Notes under the pieces: generated by a model
Told to the model about the DNA's origin: nothing
Databases searched by the model: none
Seen by the model: only the letters and a program-made list of their open reading frames with translations
Origin: Pohlia nutans
Lineage: Eukaryota; Streptophyta; Bryopsida; Bryales; Mniaceae
NCBI GenBank assembly: GCA_022496805.1
Contig: CM040093.1
Span: 13,308,213 to 13,372,212, forward strand
Reading direction: 5' to 3'
DNA: 64,000 nt
Shown here: piece by piece, positions 54,334-64,000 of the stretch
Numbering within the stretch: position 1 is the stretch's first letter
How the letters are laid out: every line of letters starts with the position of its first letter
Position numbers and translations under genes: made by a program

Positions 54334-55939
54334 TTAATTTGCGTTGTCATTGGCTATTGCGGCATTTTCGTACATGTGCCGATTCTTTTCTCTTTGGTAC
54401 ACCATTTGTTCTGTGAACAATTTCAGTTGGACCTCCATTTTTGAACGCTCCAACTCACGTGACGCGTCCGCAATGTCTTGCATCTGTACGGCCATAATAG
54501 TTCCCGTAACTTTTGTTGCCTTTGCAATTTTTTTGTGTCCGGATAAGTTTTCAGTCATACGGCGGGGTTGCCGAGACGTCTATGCACAACAAATTGAAAG
54601 TTGTCAGAAGAACTGATCACCTATGGTGTGATGTTGGGGGGTATGCTGGTGAATGGTCATGACCTTGGGCTTGTTATAGCGTCCTGCATGGTAGCCGATC
54701 GCAATGGTGTGGAGGCGCTTCTGTATGGCAATTGTGCTGGTGTCGTTTCCTCAATCGTCTCAAAAGCCTCATGTTGTAAGATCTCAAGGGAGTCTTCATA
54801 TTTTGGTTCGGAATCTGCCTTCTCAACATTTTGTTGTTGTTTGTGTTGTGTTGGTCAAAATTTTGCATCATTTGTAGCTAACAAATCGTAGATGTGCGGA
54901 GTTTGGATTTGAGGCTTGTTGCCATACCACTCGTGGATGTTGTCAAATATATCTTGTATGAACTGACATGGAAGGCCTTCATCTTTGCATTTAGCTGACA
55001 AAAGTTCCCAGCAATCAGATATATCTCTCCTCATGTGGTATAAATAGTCTGCAATTCTTTTGTGATTAAGAATAAGTTGATTCAACTTGGTCTTGTATGC
55101 TGGTCCATTAGTCCGTCTCGCAGTATGAGAAAATCATGCTCGTATAACGTGTTGTGAGACATGTATCTATCTCGGGTACACAACTCCTATATTATACGTA
55201 GGGGACATCGGCATTAAAACGGCTTAGAGGTTGGCTTTTGTAAAAATTATATCAAATTATATAAAATAAAATAAAAAAACAGACCAAAAAGTTAGGTGAA
55301 GACCAAATTAAACAACATGAGATGTAGAAAATGTTGGATTGCATACTTATTAAAAAAAAGCTCCACATTGTATATAAAGAATTGAAACACCTATGTATAA
55401 TTATTAAAAATCCTTACAAGAAGTTGCCTCTAATTAAAATTAAAAGTCATTTGCAGTGATATATTTATAATAAAACAATTTTGAATTTTTATCAAAAAGC
55501 CCAAAAAGTTGGGTTGCTTGGCTGATGCTACATGTATTAAAAAAACTCATATAATTAGGTTTTTAATGCTAAAATTGTCTTCAAAGAATATTTAGTTCCT
55601 GTATATAATTACATTTTTAGATTCCTTGTTACAAGGGCTATAAGAGTTTCTTACATTAAAACAAGTTATATCACTTGAGATTGAACTAAACTGCAATATA
55701 AGTGATTATAATCAGGGACATATAATACGGGAGTTGCGTACCTGGGGTATCTATTTACTCGTATCTAGTGTCATGAGGTCTCGGTTATCAACCGTGTCCA
55801 ATTCTTTGAGATAAATGTTGCATTTGGCTTCAATCAAAACAAAAATCTCATGTGGCAACCAATTTGGGCCTCGGTCCTTGCGTGCGCATTTTGTTTGACT
55901 TGGTCCTACATGAGTTGCAACCGGTGCAGCACGCATCAT
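54334..55939 (-). pseudogene. PIF/Harbinger ORF1 (Myb/SANT-like) pseudogene, split by a MITE
   Basis: Read on the minus strand: RGPNWLPHEIFVLIEAK (about 55,870), the N-terminal Trp-containing helix region typical of Myb/SANT-like ORF1 proteins; then, after the inserted hAT-like MITE (55,171-55,746), KRIADYLYHMRRDISDCWEL and IFDNIHEWYGNKPQIQ (55,040-54,920); then LSGHKKIAKATKVTGTIMAV and a coiled-coil tail ELERSKMEVQLKL (54,545-54,400). ORF1 is the DNA-binding partner of the PIF transposase. Together with the plus-strand transposase remnant at 51.5-52.96 kb it outlines one old element with convergent ORFs. Stops and the insertion make it non-functional. Confidence 0.65.
55171..55746 (-). mobile_element. 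hAT-like MITE, copy 2 (576 bp), nested in PIF ORF1
   Basis: Inverted relative of the element at 48,728-49,296. The ends are CTCGGGTACACAACTCC and GGGAGTTGCGTACCTGGG. The flanking 8-bp duplication is GTATCTAT (55,163-55,170 and 55,747-55,754). Its position inside the ORF1 remnant shows it inserted after the PIF/Harbinger element. Confidence 0.85.
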
Positions 55940-56139
55940 GCCGATTGTCCCTCTCCCACGACCAATGGGGTGATTGGGTCAAAAGTTTGCTAGTAAAGTA
56001 GAGCTTGCCAATGTACATGAAACATATAGTATTCACATGAATCATTGGAATGTTTGTTTTTTTCCACGTCAATTATGTAACAAGAAAGTGAATAAAATAA
56101 CATTGAATTGAATGTACTATATAGTGAAATGAATTTTAA

Positions 56140-56690
56140 AAAGAATGCAAGTATAAAAATGTAAATGTCTGTCTAAATGTCGATCCTGTTAATTATACAT
56201 GTATTCATTGAAGCATCGGAGTGTTGTTTGTTTTTTGCAAGTCCATTCTCTAAATCCTAAAAAAGAAATATGACAACTGTATTGAACTTTTATAATAGCA
56301 AAATTAACTGATGTGCACAAAACTGCAGGTATAGAAATGTACATGTTTGTGTACATGTTGATCACGTGATTTATACATTCGTTCATTGTAGCATCACAAT
56401 GTTGTTTAATTTTTTGCAGGTCCATTTTCTACATAATAAAAAAATCATATCAACTTTGTATTAAATGTGCATGATATCGAACAATATTTAATTGAACATT
56501 GATACATGTATAGACATGTACATGTTTGTGTAAATGTTGATCACGTGAATTATACATGTACTAATTTCAGCATCAAAGTGTTGTTTGTTGTTTTGGAGGT
56601 CCATTTTATACTACAAATAAAAAACAATGGAATCTTTGTATTCAATGCTAAATTAAATTAATTGAACAAAAATGCAAGTGTGGAATTGTA
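56140..56690. repeat. Three diverged tandem units of about 178 bp
   Basis: ATTATACATGTATTCATTGAAGC near 56,192 recurs in altered form near 56,368 and 56,548, each time followed by GTGTTGTTTG-like sequence, a GTCCATT box and an A/T tract. Non-coding; origin unknown. Confidence 0.55.
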
Positions 56691-59251
56691 ACCTACCATC
56701 CACAGGCATCGCGGGGGGTCAAATAGAAGCACCATACTGTTCAGCTTCCAAATGATTCTCTATTGGGTTGATTCCAATACTGTATGAAAATGGGAGCCAA
56801 AATTTAGTCTACAGCTAGATTTGTAAGAAAAACTAAAAAAATTCTTCACTATATGCAGTTAGAATGAAGAAAGGAGTTGACAAGGGAGGTTGTGCTTGCA
56901 TTGCAATCATACTGCAATAACTGTTGTGGTTACAAAAACTAGGCTACAACAAGTTCTGTTTTCACGAAACAAAGCTTGAAAACTGCAAGTACAATGAGCA
57001 AGGAAATTGGTGGCTGCACGCATGAGCATTGTAATTAAATAGTAGTGGCATTAATCAATCCCAAATTGGGAAATCTAAACTTTCATGTTTTAAATACTTT
57101 AACCAAGTATAAGGGATTCTAGATCCCTCACAAACAAAAAACCAAACCAGAAACTTCACTAATATTGTACAAAATTGATATAAAAGAAAAAAACAAACAA
57201 CTTGGACTTGCAGGGAATTGAAAGACTTGGCAAGCAACGTATCTTGGAGCGATGCGGGTGAAAAATGCAGGTACATTCTCTTCCTTGGTCCCTTTTGTAA
57301 TGAGCTTTGGAAGCTGCGGTGTCGACTCCCCCCTCTGCTGCTCATGGCTCCACTTTGCTAAAACCACGGCCAAAAATCAGAGACCGTTTGTATGTAATAG
57401 ACCACTGCAAGCTGTTGTAGATAGGAGTGCCCAATATTTTCTCAAATGTCAGGATTTTGAAGATCTTGAACTATTAGTTAGCTAGCACTTATCTTATAGT
57501 GGGCCAAAAAGTAGCGTCCAAGATTTGCCTTAACACTGGTATTATCAACATGCCATGTAAGCATACACGTCCTAAGTTCGGTGGTTGGTAAAGAATAGAT
57601 GAGGGAACACAATACAGAAGTAAGGCTGATCGTTATGCAAAGACCATGGGCCTAAAGCTAGGTGGGAACATGCCTTAGGCCATAAAGTATTCATCATCCT
57701 TGTGGAAATACTCTATCATTTGCTTGAATATTTTTAAAAGTGTCGCAAATTGAGTTTCATTTTATGTGCCTTGATCTAATAATAATATTGCTCAGTAGAT
57801 CAATAGGCAAACTTGATTCAATTGTTTTAGATTTACTACTTCCCTATTGTATACATACATATATATGGGCTAGAAAAACCATTCCAGCATTTGACAAGCT
57901 TCACACCATAGGAAAGTAAATTTCTCTACCTCATAGCTAGAGGCAAGGTTTCTTTTTTTTATATTTGCGCCAATGCTCAGGTAGCGCCATAAAGTATGAT
58001 GTTGAAGCCAAATATTTCTACATTCATCTATATTTTAGACATACAATCAAATAAATTCATCCAAAATTTACCTATTTCATCCAAATGTTGGCTACTTCAT
58101 CCAATAATTTTATGAAAGATGTATAACATTTGGCTTTTTCATCCTAAAAAGTCTTTTAAATTTCATACTACCATACCTTCCAAGCAGTTGCATCCACAAA
58201 TAATTTGAAGCACCAAGACGATTTTTTTTGGAAATTTCAAGTAGGTTTTGCTAAATTTCATACAAATTGTTTTTTGAAATAGTCAAAATGTTGAAATATT
58301 ACCATTTTCTCACATTTCTTAATTGTTTTTGTATAAACAAGTGTGTGTTGAAGGTAGGGATTGGGCTGATCTTGTAGTAAAGTTCATTCCAAGTCACTCT
58401 GAAATGATATAGGATTAGAAGACTTGCAAGCCCACGTGATTTCTCACCACACTATATATTTTCAGTAAATCTTGATGCACAATAGAACATACCAAATGAT
58501 CTGATTTTGAAATGTTTTCAACTAAAAAAATTTAGAAGGCCAAGTTTTCTGTCACCTCTAAAAGAATTTTGTGATTTGAAGTTTTATGCATGAGATATAG
58601 ACAAAATTTAGTAAGGCTATGACGAATGTGCACGGGCGTGCTAGCATGTGAGCCTGGGAGCGTGAGCCCGGGAGCCGGTGAGCCTGAGAGCCCACTGAAT
58701 TTTTCAGTTTTTTTCAAATTTTTTTTGGTGGACCTATGACCGTGGGCTTTGGGATTTAGGCATTATTTTCTATCGGTTTAAATGGAATAGGGAAAACATG
58801 TGTGCGGTTTTAGGCAAATTGTATGTCAAAAAAATTAGTTAGGCAAAATTGATAAATGTGTGAAATGTAGTGATAATGAAAATGCATGTAACATTCTAAT
58901 GTGGAGTCAACAGTTTAATAAAGAAGTTCAATGTGTTAGAATTTTGCAAAAAGTAAGACTTTTAATTGATTTGATGTTTGTGGGGTTTTAGGGGTTTAAA
59001 GACCAAAATGCGAGTAGTTTTAGATTATGTTTTCAATTCTCAAAGTTTGTATCAAGAAACCCAATGTACCAGAATTTATGAAAGCACATAGAATTGAGTT
59101 AGAGTAATTGAATAAGAGTGAAACCATTCAAATATGAAGATGGACAACGAATGCAAATAAAGTGGTAGTGGCCCTTTTAGTCTCACTACACTCCAATAAA
59201 AACATCTATGTCAAATAACACATAATAGTCACAATACTCAAGAGTATAGAG
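56691..59251. other. AT-rich intergenic stretch downstream of gene B
   Basis: No gene confidently recognised. A minus-strand frame at 57,373-57,128 (WSHEQQRGESTPQLPKL) is somewhat less AT-rich and could be an exon remnant, without family match. A short minisatellite of GTGAGCCTGGGAGC-type units lies at about 58,645-58,695. Confidence 0.4.
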
Positions 59252-62200
59252 CTATGGCGAAGCCTCAAATGAAGCCGTGGGACTAGAAGATCCGGACATA
59301 GACCCCTCTATGTCACTACTATCACTACCGGATGCCTCACCATCAGACTCAGTTGCCTCCTGATCAACAAACTCTAAAACACAAGCAGAAACAAACACGG
59401 GGCGTGGACTACGATCAGAAATACACTGCTCTGCAAACTGTCTTGCAATTCCTTCTGCATAAGACGGCAATGTGAAGGGTTTAGGAGGGCTAGGAAAAAA
59501 CTCGGGATTAGAGAAGAAAGGTCGATGAATTGGAGCACTTAGTCCGCCGCATCTGAAAGCAATAAAAACCATAGTATTAGAAATACTGAAAAATAAACGA
59601 CCAGCAAAGAACTACAAATCATAATGCAAAGTAATTACATAAACCGACTTACTTACTGAATCGGGATTTCTTCACAATCGGCTCTGCTACAATGTCCTCA
59701 TTGCACATGTCATCCAAGCCAATAACAACCCTCGGTTGGTGAGGCCTACGAGTCACAGCGGGTCAAATGAGAGGAGCAAGGACCGCATCAAATATAGCCT
59801 TGTCCTCCTCTAGCGCTGCGATGTGGCGGTCCACATTGCGGCAAGCAAGGATAGAGGTGCCTGCAAAAACAATCACAAAGTAGACAAATGAAAACATACT
59901 ACAAAGACAAAAATTGAAAGATAGTAGACAAACGTAGACAAAATACATGAGAGATAGTAAACAAATGTAATCAATGTACAATGACAAAAATTGGAACATA
60001 TCATTTAGAATGAGATTGAATTACTAACCAGTCGCGGTAGTGCAATCCAACACCACGTCGCCTGGAAAAGAACATGTCTCGATCAGCATCTGCATGAACA
60101 AGGTAGATTTCTCTCGCGGTCCTCGCCATGGCACCTCCCCGTTCATCAACTGGTCATCTTTACCCATGTAGTTCTGGAGGATGTCGTCACGTGCAACATC
60201 TACTCCGTTACGAAGAAGCGCAGGGACTGGCTGGAATGCAAAAGAGGATGGATCCCAATTACCATTAACCCTGATCGCCAAACAAATGCCAAAGCGATTG
60301 GTCTGCAAAAGAAAAACAATTACATGAGTTTAGGAAAACATATACAAAGTACTTCAAAGTAAATCAATGTCAACATTAGTTTTATAAACAAACTCACCGT
60401 CAACAACGGATTGGTAGGGGATGTCAGGTGAAGACGGTTCATTCCCCACCAGTCCTTCTTCACCTCGAATCCATAGCTCTTGCAGTAACCCAAGATCTTC
60501 GATTTTGTAGCTGATCGAAAAGGGTAAATAATAATAAGAGCACCATCATCCTGCAGGTGTTGATCTGCAAAATCGAAAACTGGTTGCAAGAATTCTCGAG
60601 GTTCTTGGTTCCACTTGGGAACGGTGGAGGCAGGATTGGATACGCCTGGGACTGCCAGACCCTCAGGCATATCCACGATCATGAGGTCTACTAATCCCCT
60701 GGAATTCAAGTCACCTTTATGCGCCCGAGACTTGTCATTCTTGTGCTAGAAGACAAAGAAGACAATCAATGAAGTTAGTTTCAAAAGCACAATTTAGGGT
60801 TTAAACACATTGATTGATTTATGCATTAACACAATCCAAACAAAACTTGAACAATTGAAATACAAACATATCACTCATCAATCGTAGTTTCAAAAGCACA
60901 GTTTAGGATTTAAACACTTTGATTGATTTATACATGAACACATTTCAAATCATAATGGAACAAATTATACAGAAACATAGTAATCAATGAATTTACTTCC
61001 AAGAGCTCATATTATCAATTACATTGATTGTAGAAAACATTTGAAATCAAAGTTGCACAAATTAAATAAAAAAACACTTACTTTCTTCATAAATGCCTTC
61101 AAGTCGTCATAAACCGGGGGCAATGGACCAGTTCCAGTTCCAAGAATCTGGCCCAATGATGTGTTCACTATGAACTCATCATTGGTAAAGTCCTCCACTT
61201 GTCCAAGGTCAACCGCCACTGGGCCCTGAGAGAGAAGATCATAGGGAGAATCACGCTTAGTACCTCGGGTAGGGGTCGATTGTAACTCAGAACCACCGTC
61301 CACCGTAGAAGAGGCGCCTGCAGCTTCCTTCTCGTTCTTCGCAGGTTCAACGGTCTTCTTCTTCCCCTTCTCCTTCTCTGCTACCTTCTCTGCTGCCTTC
61401 TCTGCAGCCTTCTGAATCCTTTCCTTCTCCCTTAAGGCGGCCTTCTCAGCAGCGTCCTTCACCTTCTGAGCCTTCTTACGATCGGACTCCTCCCATTTTT
61501 TCACCGCCTTCTCTTTGGCTTCGTCATCCTCCACATCTGCAAGCTCAATGATGTCTTCAGCTGCAATTGCCGCTGCCTCCTGATTCCGCTTCAGCTCAAT
61601 CTCTTGGATTGGCGTGAAAGATGTTCTGCAATCCAGGTACCAAGCGCCAGAGTTCAAATGCACAGTAGTCCACGTACGCAGTAGTCCATGTACGCAGCTG
61701 AGCCGGCGATAACATACAAGCGTCTGAAGAACGGTCCAACCAAGTGTTGAGGAAGACAGGGAGATGTTCTTTGGTAATAGCCTTCTTGGGAAGAAGCTCA
61801 AACTTGAAATATCTACAACATTTCAATGTTGGTTATATATACAACGAACAATCATACATTGACTTAATGTGAGAATAATGACATACAATTCACATTGCAT
61901 TAAACAAATCTGTGTCAACTGATAACACTCATTCAATTTGAAAACAAATTCATATTCATACTCAATAGACAACTCAATAATGAGTTTTAAAGTTCACTTC
62001 ATAAATTAGAAACATAATAAAAGAATGTAGTAACTGTTTAGAGCACACCTGAAGATCACACGTTTCACAGCAATGTCAGATCCCTTGAATGTAGAGAAAT
62101 CCTCAGATTTCTTGAAATGATCATGCCCCTTGAAGTAAGTTAGAAAGGCATGGTCCCAGAGTCGAATCCGCCACTCCTCTATGAAAGCGTTCAACGATAG

Positions 62201-64000
62201 AGGCTCAAGAGGAGAGTCCATGCAGATGGTAATGTTATGAGCACGAACAATATCATCAAAGTACTCTACTGCCTTCTCTTCAATCTGCAATTTTGTGAAG
62301 TATATTCATCAACAGTATTTAGTGACCTTGTAAACCGTTGATCACAAACCCAACTAGAACTCAAATATAAATTATGAGCAAAAATTAGAGCACATGAACT
62401 CAAGTAGATTAAATAGTGTATGAATATCATACCCCAGCCCACCAACAAGCCTTGACAAGAAATAATCCCAACTTCTCTTCATTCAAAGGCTTGGGAGGGA
62501 AACGAGATGCTTCACGGGTTGCCACGGATGAGTTGAACAGTTTAATCCATTTAACCTTATGAACGGGAGCTACATTAGACGTAGCAATGAGTTGAAGTTT
62601 CTCCAATGTTAACTCGAGGGTGGAGTTCAACGTCCAATGTCTCTCAATCTGCAACGTTTTACCGTGACAATTAGCATCGTGCTTGAATTTCCATATCATT
62701 TAAACAGAAGAAAATTAAATTGATTCATACCTCCTTGAGAAAGTCATCCCCAATTGCAGGGTTTGCAACGGCAGCCAATTTCCCCAGCTTGATGCTCAGC
62801 TTGGCCGTCTTCTCTTTAATTGCTGCACGCATAGCGGCAGCAATACTCCCAGCAGATGTATCGTCAGGATGGGTTTGTTCACGATGCAGTCGAGCAGCAA
62901 GATCAGCAGCAACAGCAATCTCATGCTAAACATGCACAATCAATTTCAACACAATTAGTATTATTCATTTCATACACGTTTCTAAAAATGTTAAAGACAA
63001 AATTGATAACAAAAGTAAAGCATGTACCCGAAATATGAAGGCCGTGAACACCTCAACCGATAAATGGTACCATGAACGCTTGGAATTGTTCAATTGACAT
63101 TTCAATATCTCTACAGGAGAGAGGAGTTCATTGAACATCTCCAATGGCATTACACCATACTTCTTAACCCTGAATAACGTGTGAACCAGACTGGTCTTTA
63201 CGTGTGAATCCTCTGTGTGTCTAAATCAATACAATGAAGGAGAAAATGAATTCAATGAAAGAGAGAATGAATACAATGAAACCTTTGATACAATATAAAC
63301 ACAAAGCTCATAACAATATATAAAGAACATGAACAAAATGATTGTTGTTTGAGAGAAGACTCACTTATTGATGTCATGTATAACTTGCATAACAAGACCA
63401 ATCCGCCCTTTAGTGTCAAGAATGATGGCATCAACGGAGTAGTGCCATGAGGGCTCATTCTTATGCAGCCTCTCTATGTGGTTCATCCAAACTATCCTAC
63501 GGTGGTTCCCATCACACACGAAGAACATCCGATTAACATACTGTTGCATTCCAGGAATACCACGAAGGAATTTGTTGAACTTCTCATTCTCATCATCCCA
63601 CAATGGCCCCCATGTCATCTTCTCCTCTTCAGTGACCTCTTGAATATCACCTTGTTCATTGGTAAGAGAGACATAGAAAACAGCTGCACCATCTCGATAG
63701 CCATGCACAAACTCTTCCTCGAGTTTTGTCAAATCACATGAGAGAGTAGGTCTCACCATCGGCATCACAACCATTCTACACAATGGGATGTGATGCCGCG
63801 AGATATGCACAGGCTGGAGTCGGAGGTTAGCAATTGTAGCTACGACATTCAACTTTTGGCGACTACGAATGACATCCTCCCTCGCCCCCAACGCGGCTTC
63901 ATCCTCATCAACCTCCTCAGCATCATGTTCTGTGGCGTCTTCATCACCACCACCTAGAGAAGGTTGAGATCCGGGACTATCTTCCACCGCGTACTGCTGA
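59252..64000 (-). pseudogene. Gene B: ParB-like plus methyltransferase-like protein, 10 exons, two lesions, 5' cut by window
   Basis: Exons (minus): 63,999-63,365; 63,220-63,028; 62,925-62,731; 62,648-62,433; 62,284-62,049; 61,812-61,082; 60,745-60,398; 60,302-60,029; 59,860-59,653; 59,552-59,252. All have GT-AG borders and phases fit throughout if one 16-bp duplication is discounted. Exon 1 holds a ParB-like block with FFVCDGNHRRIVWMNHI. Exon 6 has a Lys/Glu-rich coiled coil. Exons 7-9 form a permuted N4/N6-type methyltransferase fold: VDMPEG at the DPPY position, PREKSTLFMQMLIE, then GDVVLDCTTATGTS at the FxGxG (SAM) position. Exon 10 is acidic Ser-rich. Lesions: tandem 16-bp duplication in exon 6 (61,664-61,679 and 61,680-61,695), which shifts the frame, and TGA at 59,763-59,765 in exon 9, with coding-like sequence continuing 33 codons and splicing in frame to exon 10. 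Canonical catalytic residues are missing, so the fold may be non-catalytic even in intact relatives. Confidence 0.72.

Noticed and set aside
54344..54891. Plus-strand frames rich in Cys and hydrophobic residues.
   Set aside because: Antisense to the recognisable ORF1 remnant of the PIF/Harbinger element.

Overview
The window is nuclear DNA from a streptophyte plant. Evidence for this: a plant-type DUF604 (fringe-like, GT31-related) glycosyltransferase gene with clean GT-AG introns, a telo-box (AAACCCTAA) in its 5' leader, Ty1/copia, PIF/Harbinger, hAT-like and Tc1/mariner elements, and ACGT-core promoter motifs. An intact DD34E Tc1 element and very large repeat-filled introns would suit a seed-free plant or charophyte, but I cannot name the species. 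No rRNA, tRNA or CRISPR array was seen.

Layout. 1-4.3 kb is AT-rich and holds inverted-repeat elements. 4.3-8.6 kb carries the DUF604 gene (plus strand, 4 coding exons, 504 aa). 8.6-13.9 kb is AT-rich with small repeats. 13.92-15.53 kb is a structurally complete Tc1/mariner element. From about 15.8 to 46.9 kb lies a GC-richer island full of one motif, a 6-bp inverted repeat GGGGAG-NN-CTCCCC, arranged in arrays whose period is 26, 27, 28, 69 or 138 bp. The island holds an FCP1/HAD-like phosphatase gene (minus), a six-exon minus-strand gene ('gene A', 41.16-17.28 kb) with ParB-like and methyltransferase-like regions, and a divergently transcribed plus-strand gene ('gene C', about 43.7-46.5 kb). 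Two nearly identical Ty1/copia units sit in tandem in intron 2 of gene A, flanked by a single 5-bp target duplication that falls in one of the palindromes.

46.9-59.2 kb is AT-rich. It holds a decayed copy of the DUF604 5' region, a fossil PIF/Harbinger transposon with both of its ORFs, two hAT-like MITEs with 8-bp target duplications, and a long foldback hairpin. 59.25-64.0 kb is 'gene B' (minus, ten exons, running off the window), a relative of gene A with the same order: ParB-like region first, degenerate N4/N6-type methyltransferase fold last.

Most unusual are the ParB-like + methyltransferase-like family and the palindrome arrays that fill the introns, and even the exons, of genes A and C. 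Genes A, B, C and the phosphatase gene each carry one or two isolated lesions (C-run frameshift, 16-bp duplication, TGA or TAG stops) in otherwise coherent coding sequence. This suggests a recently expanded and now decaying, possibly methylated, gene family. A functional link between the ParB-like proteins and the palindromes is a hypothesis only: gene B has no such arrays.
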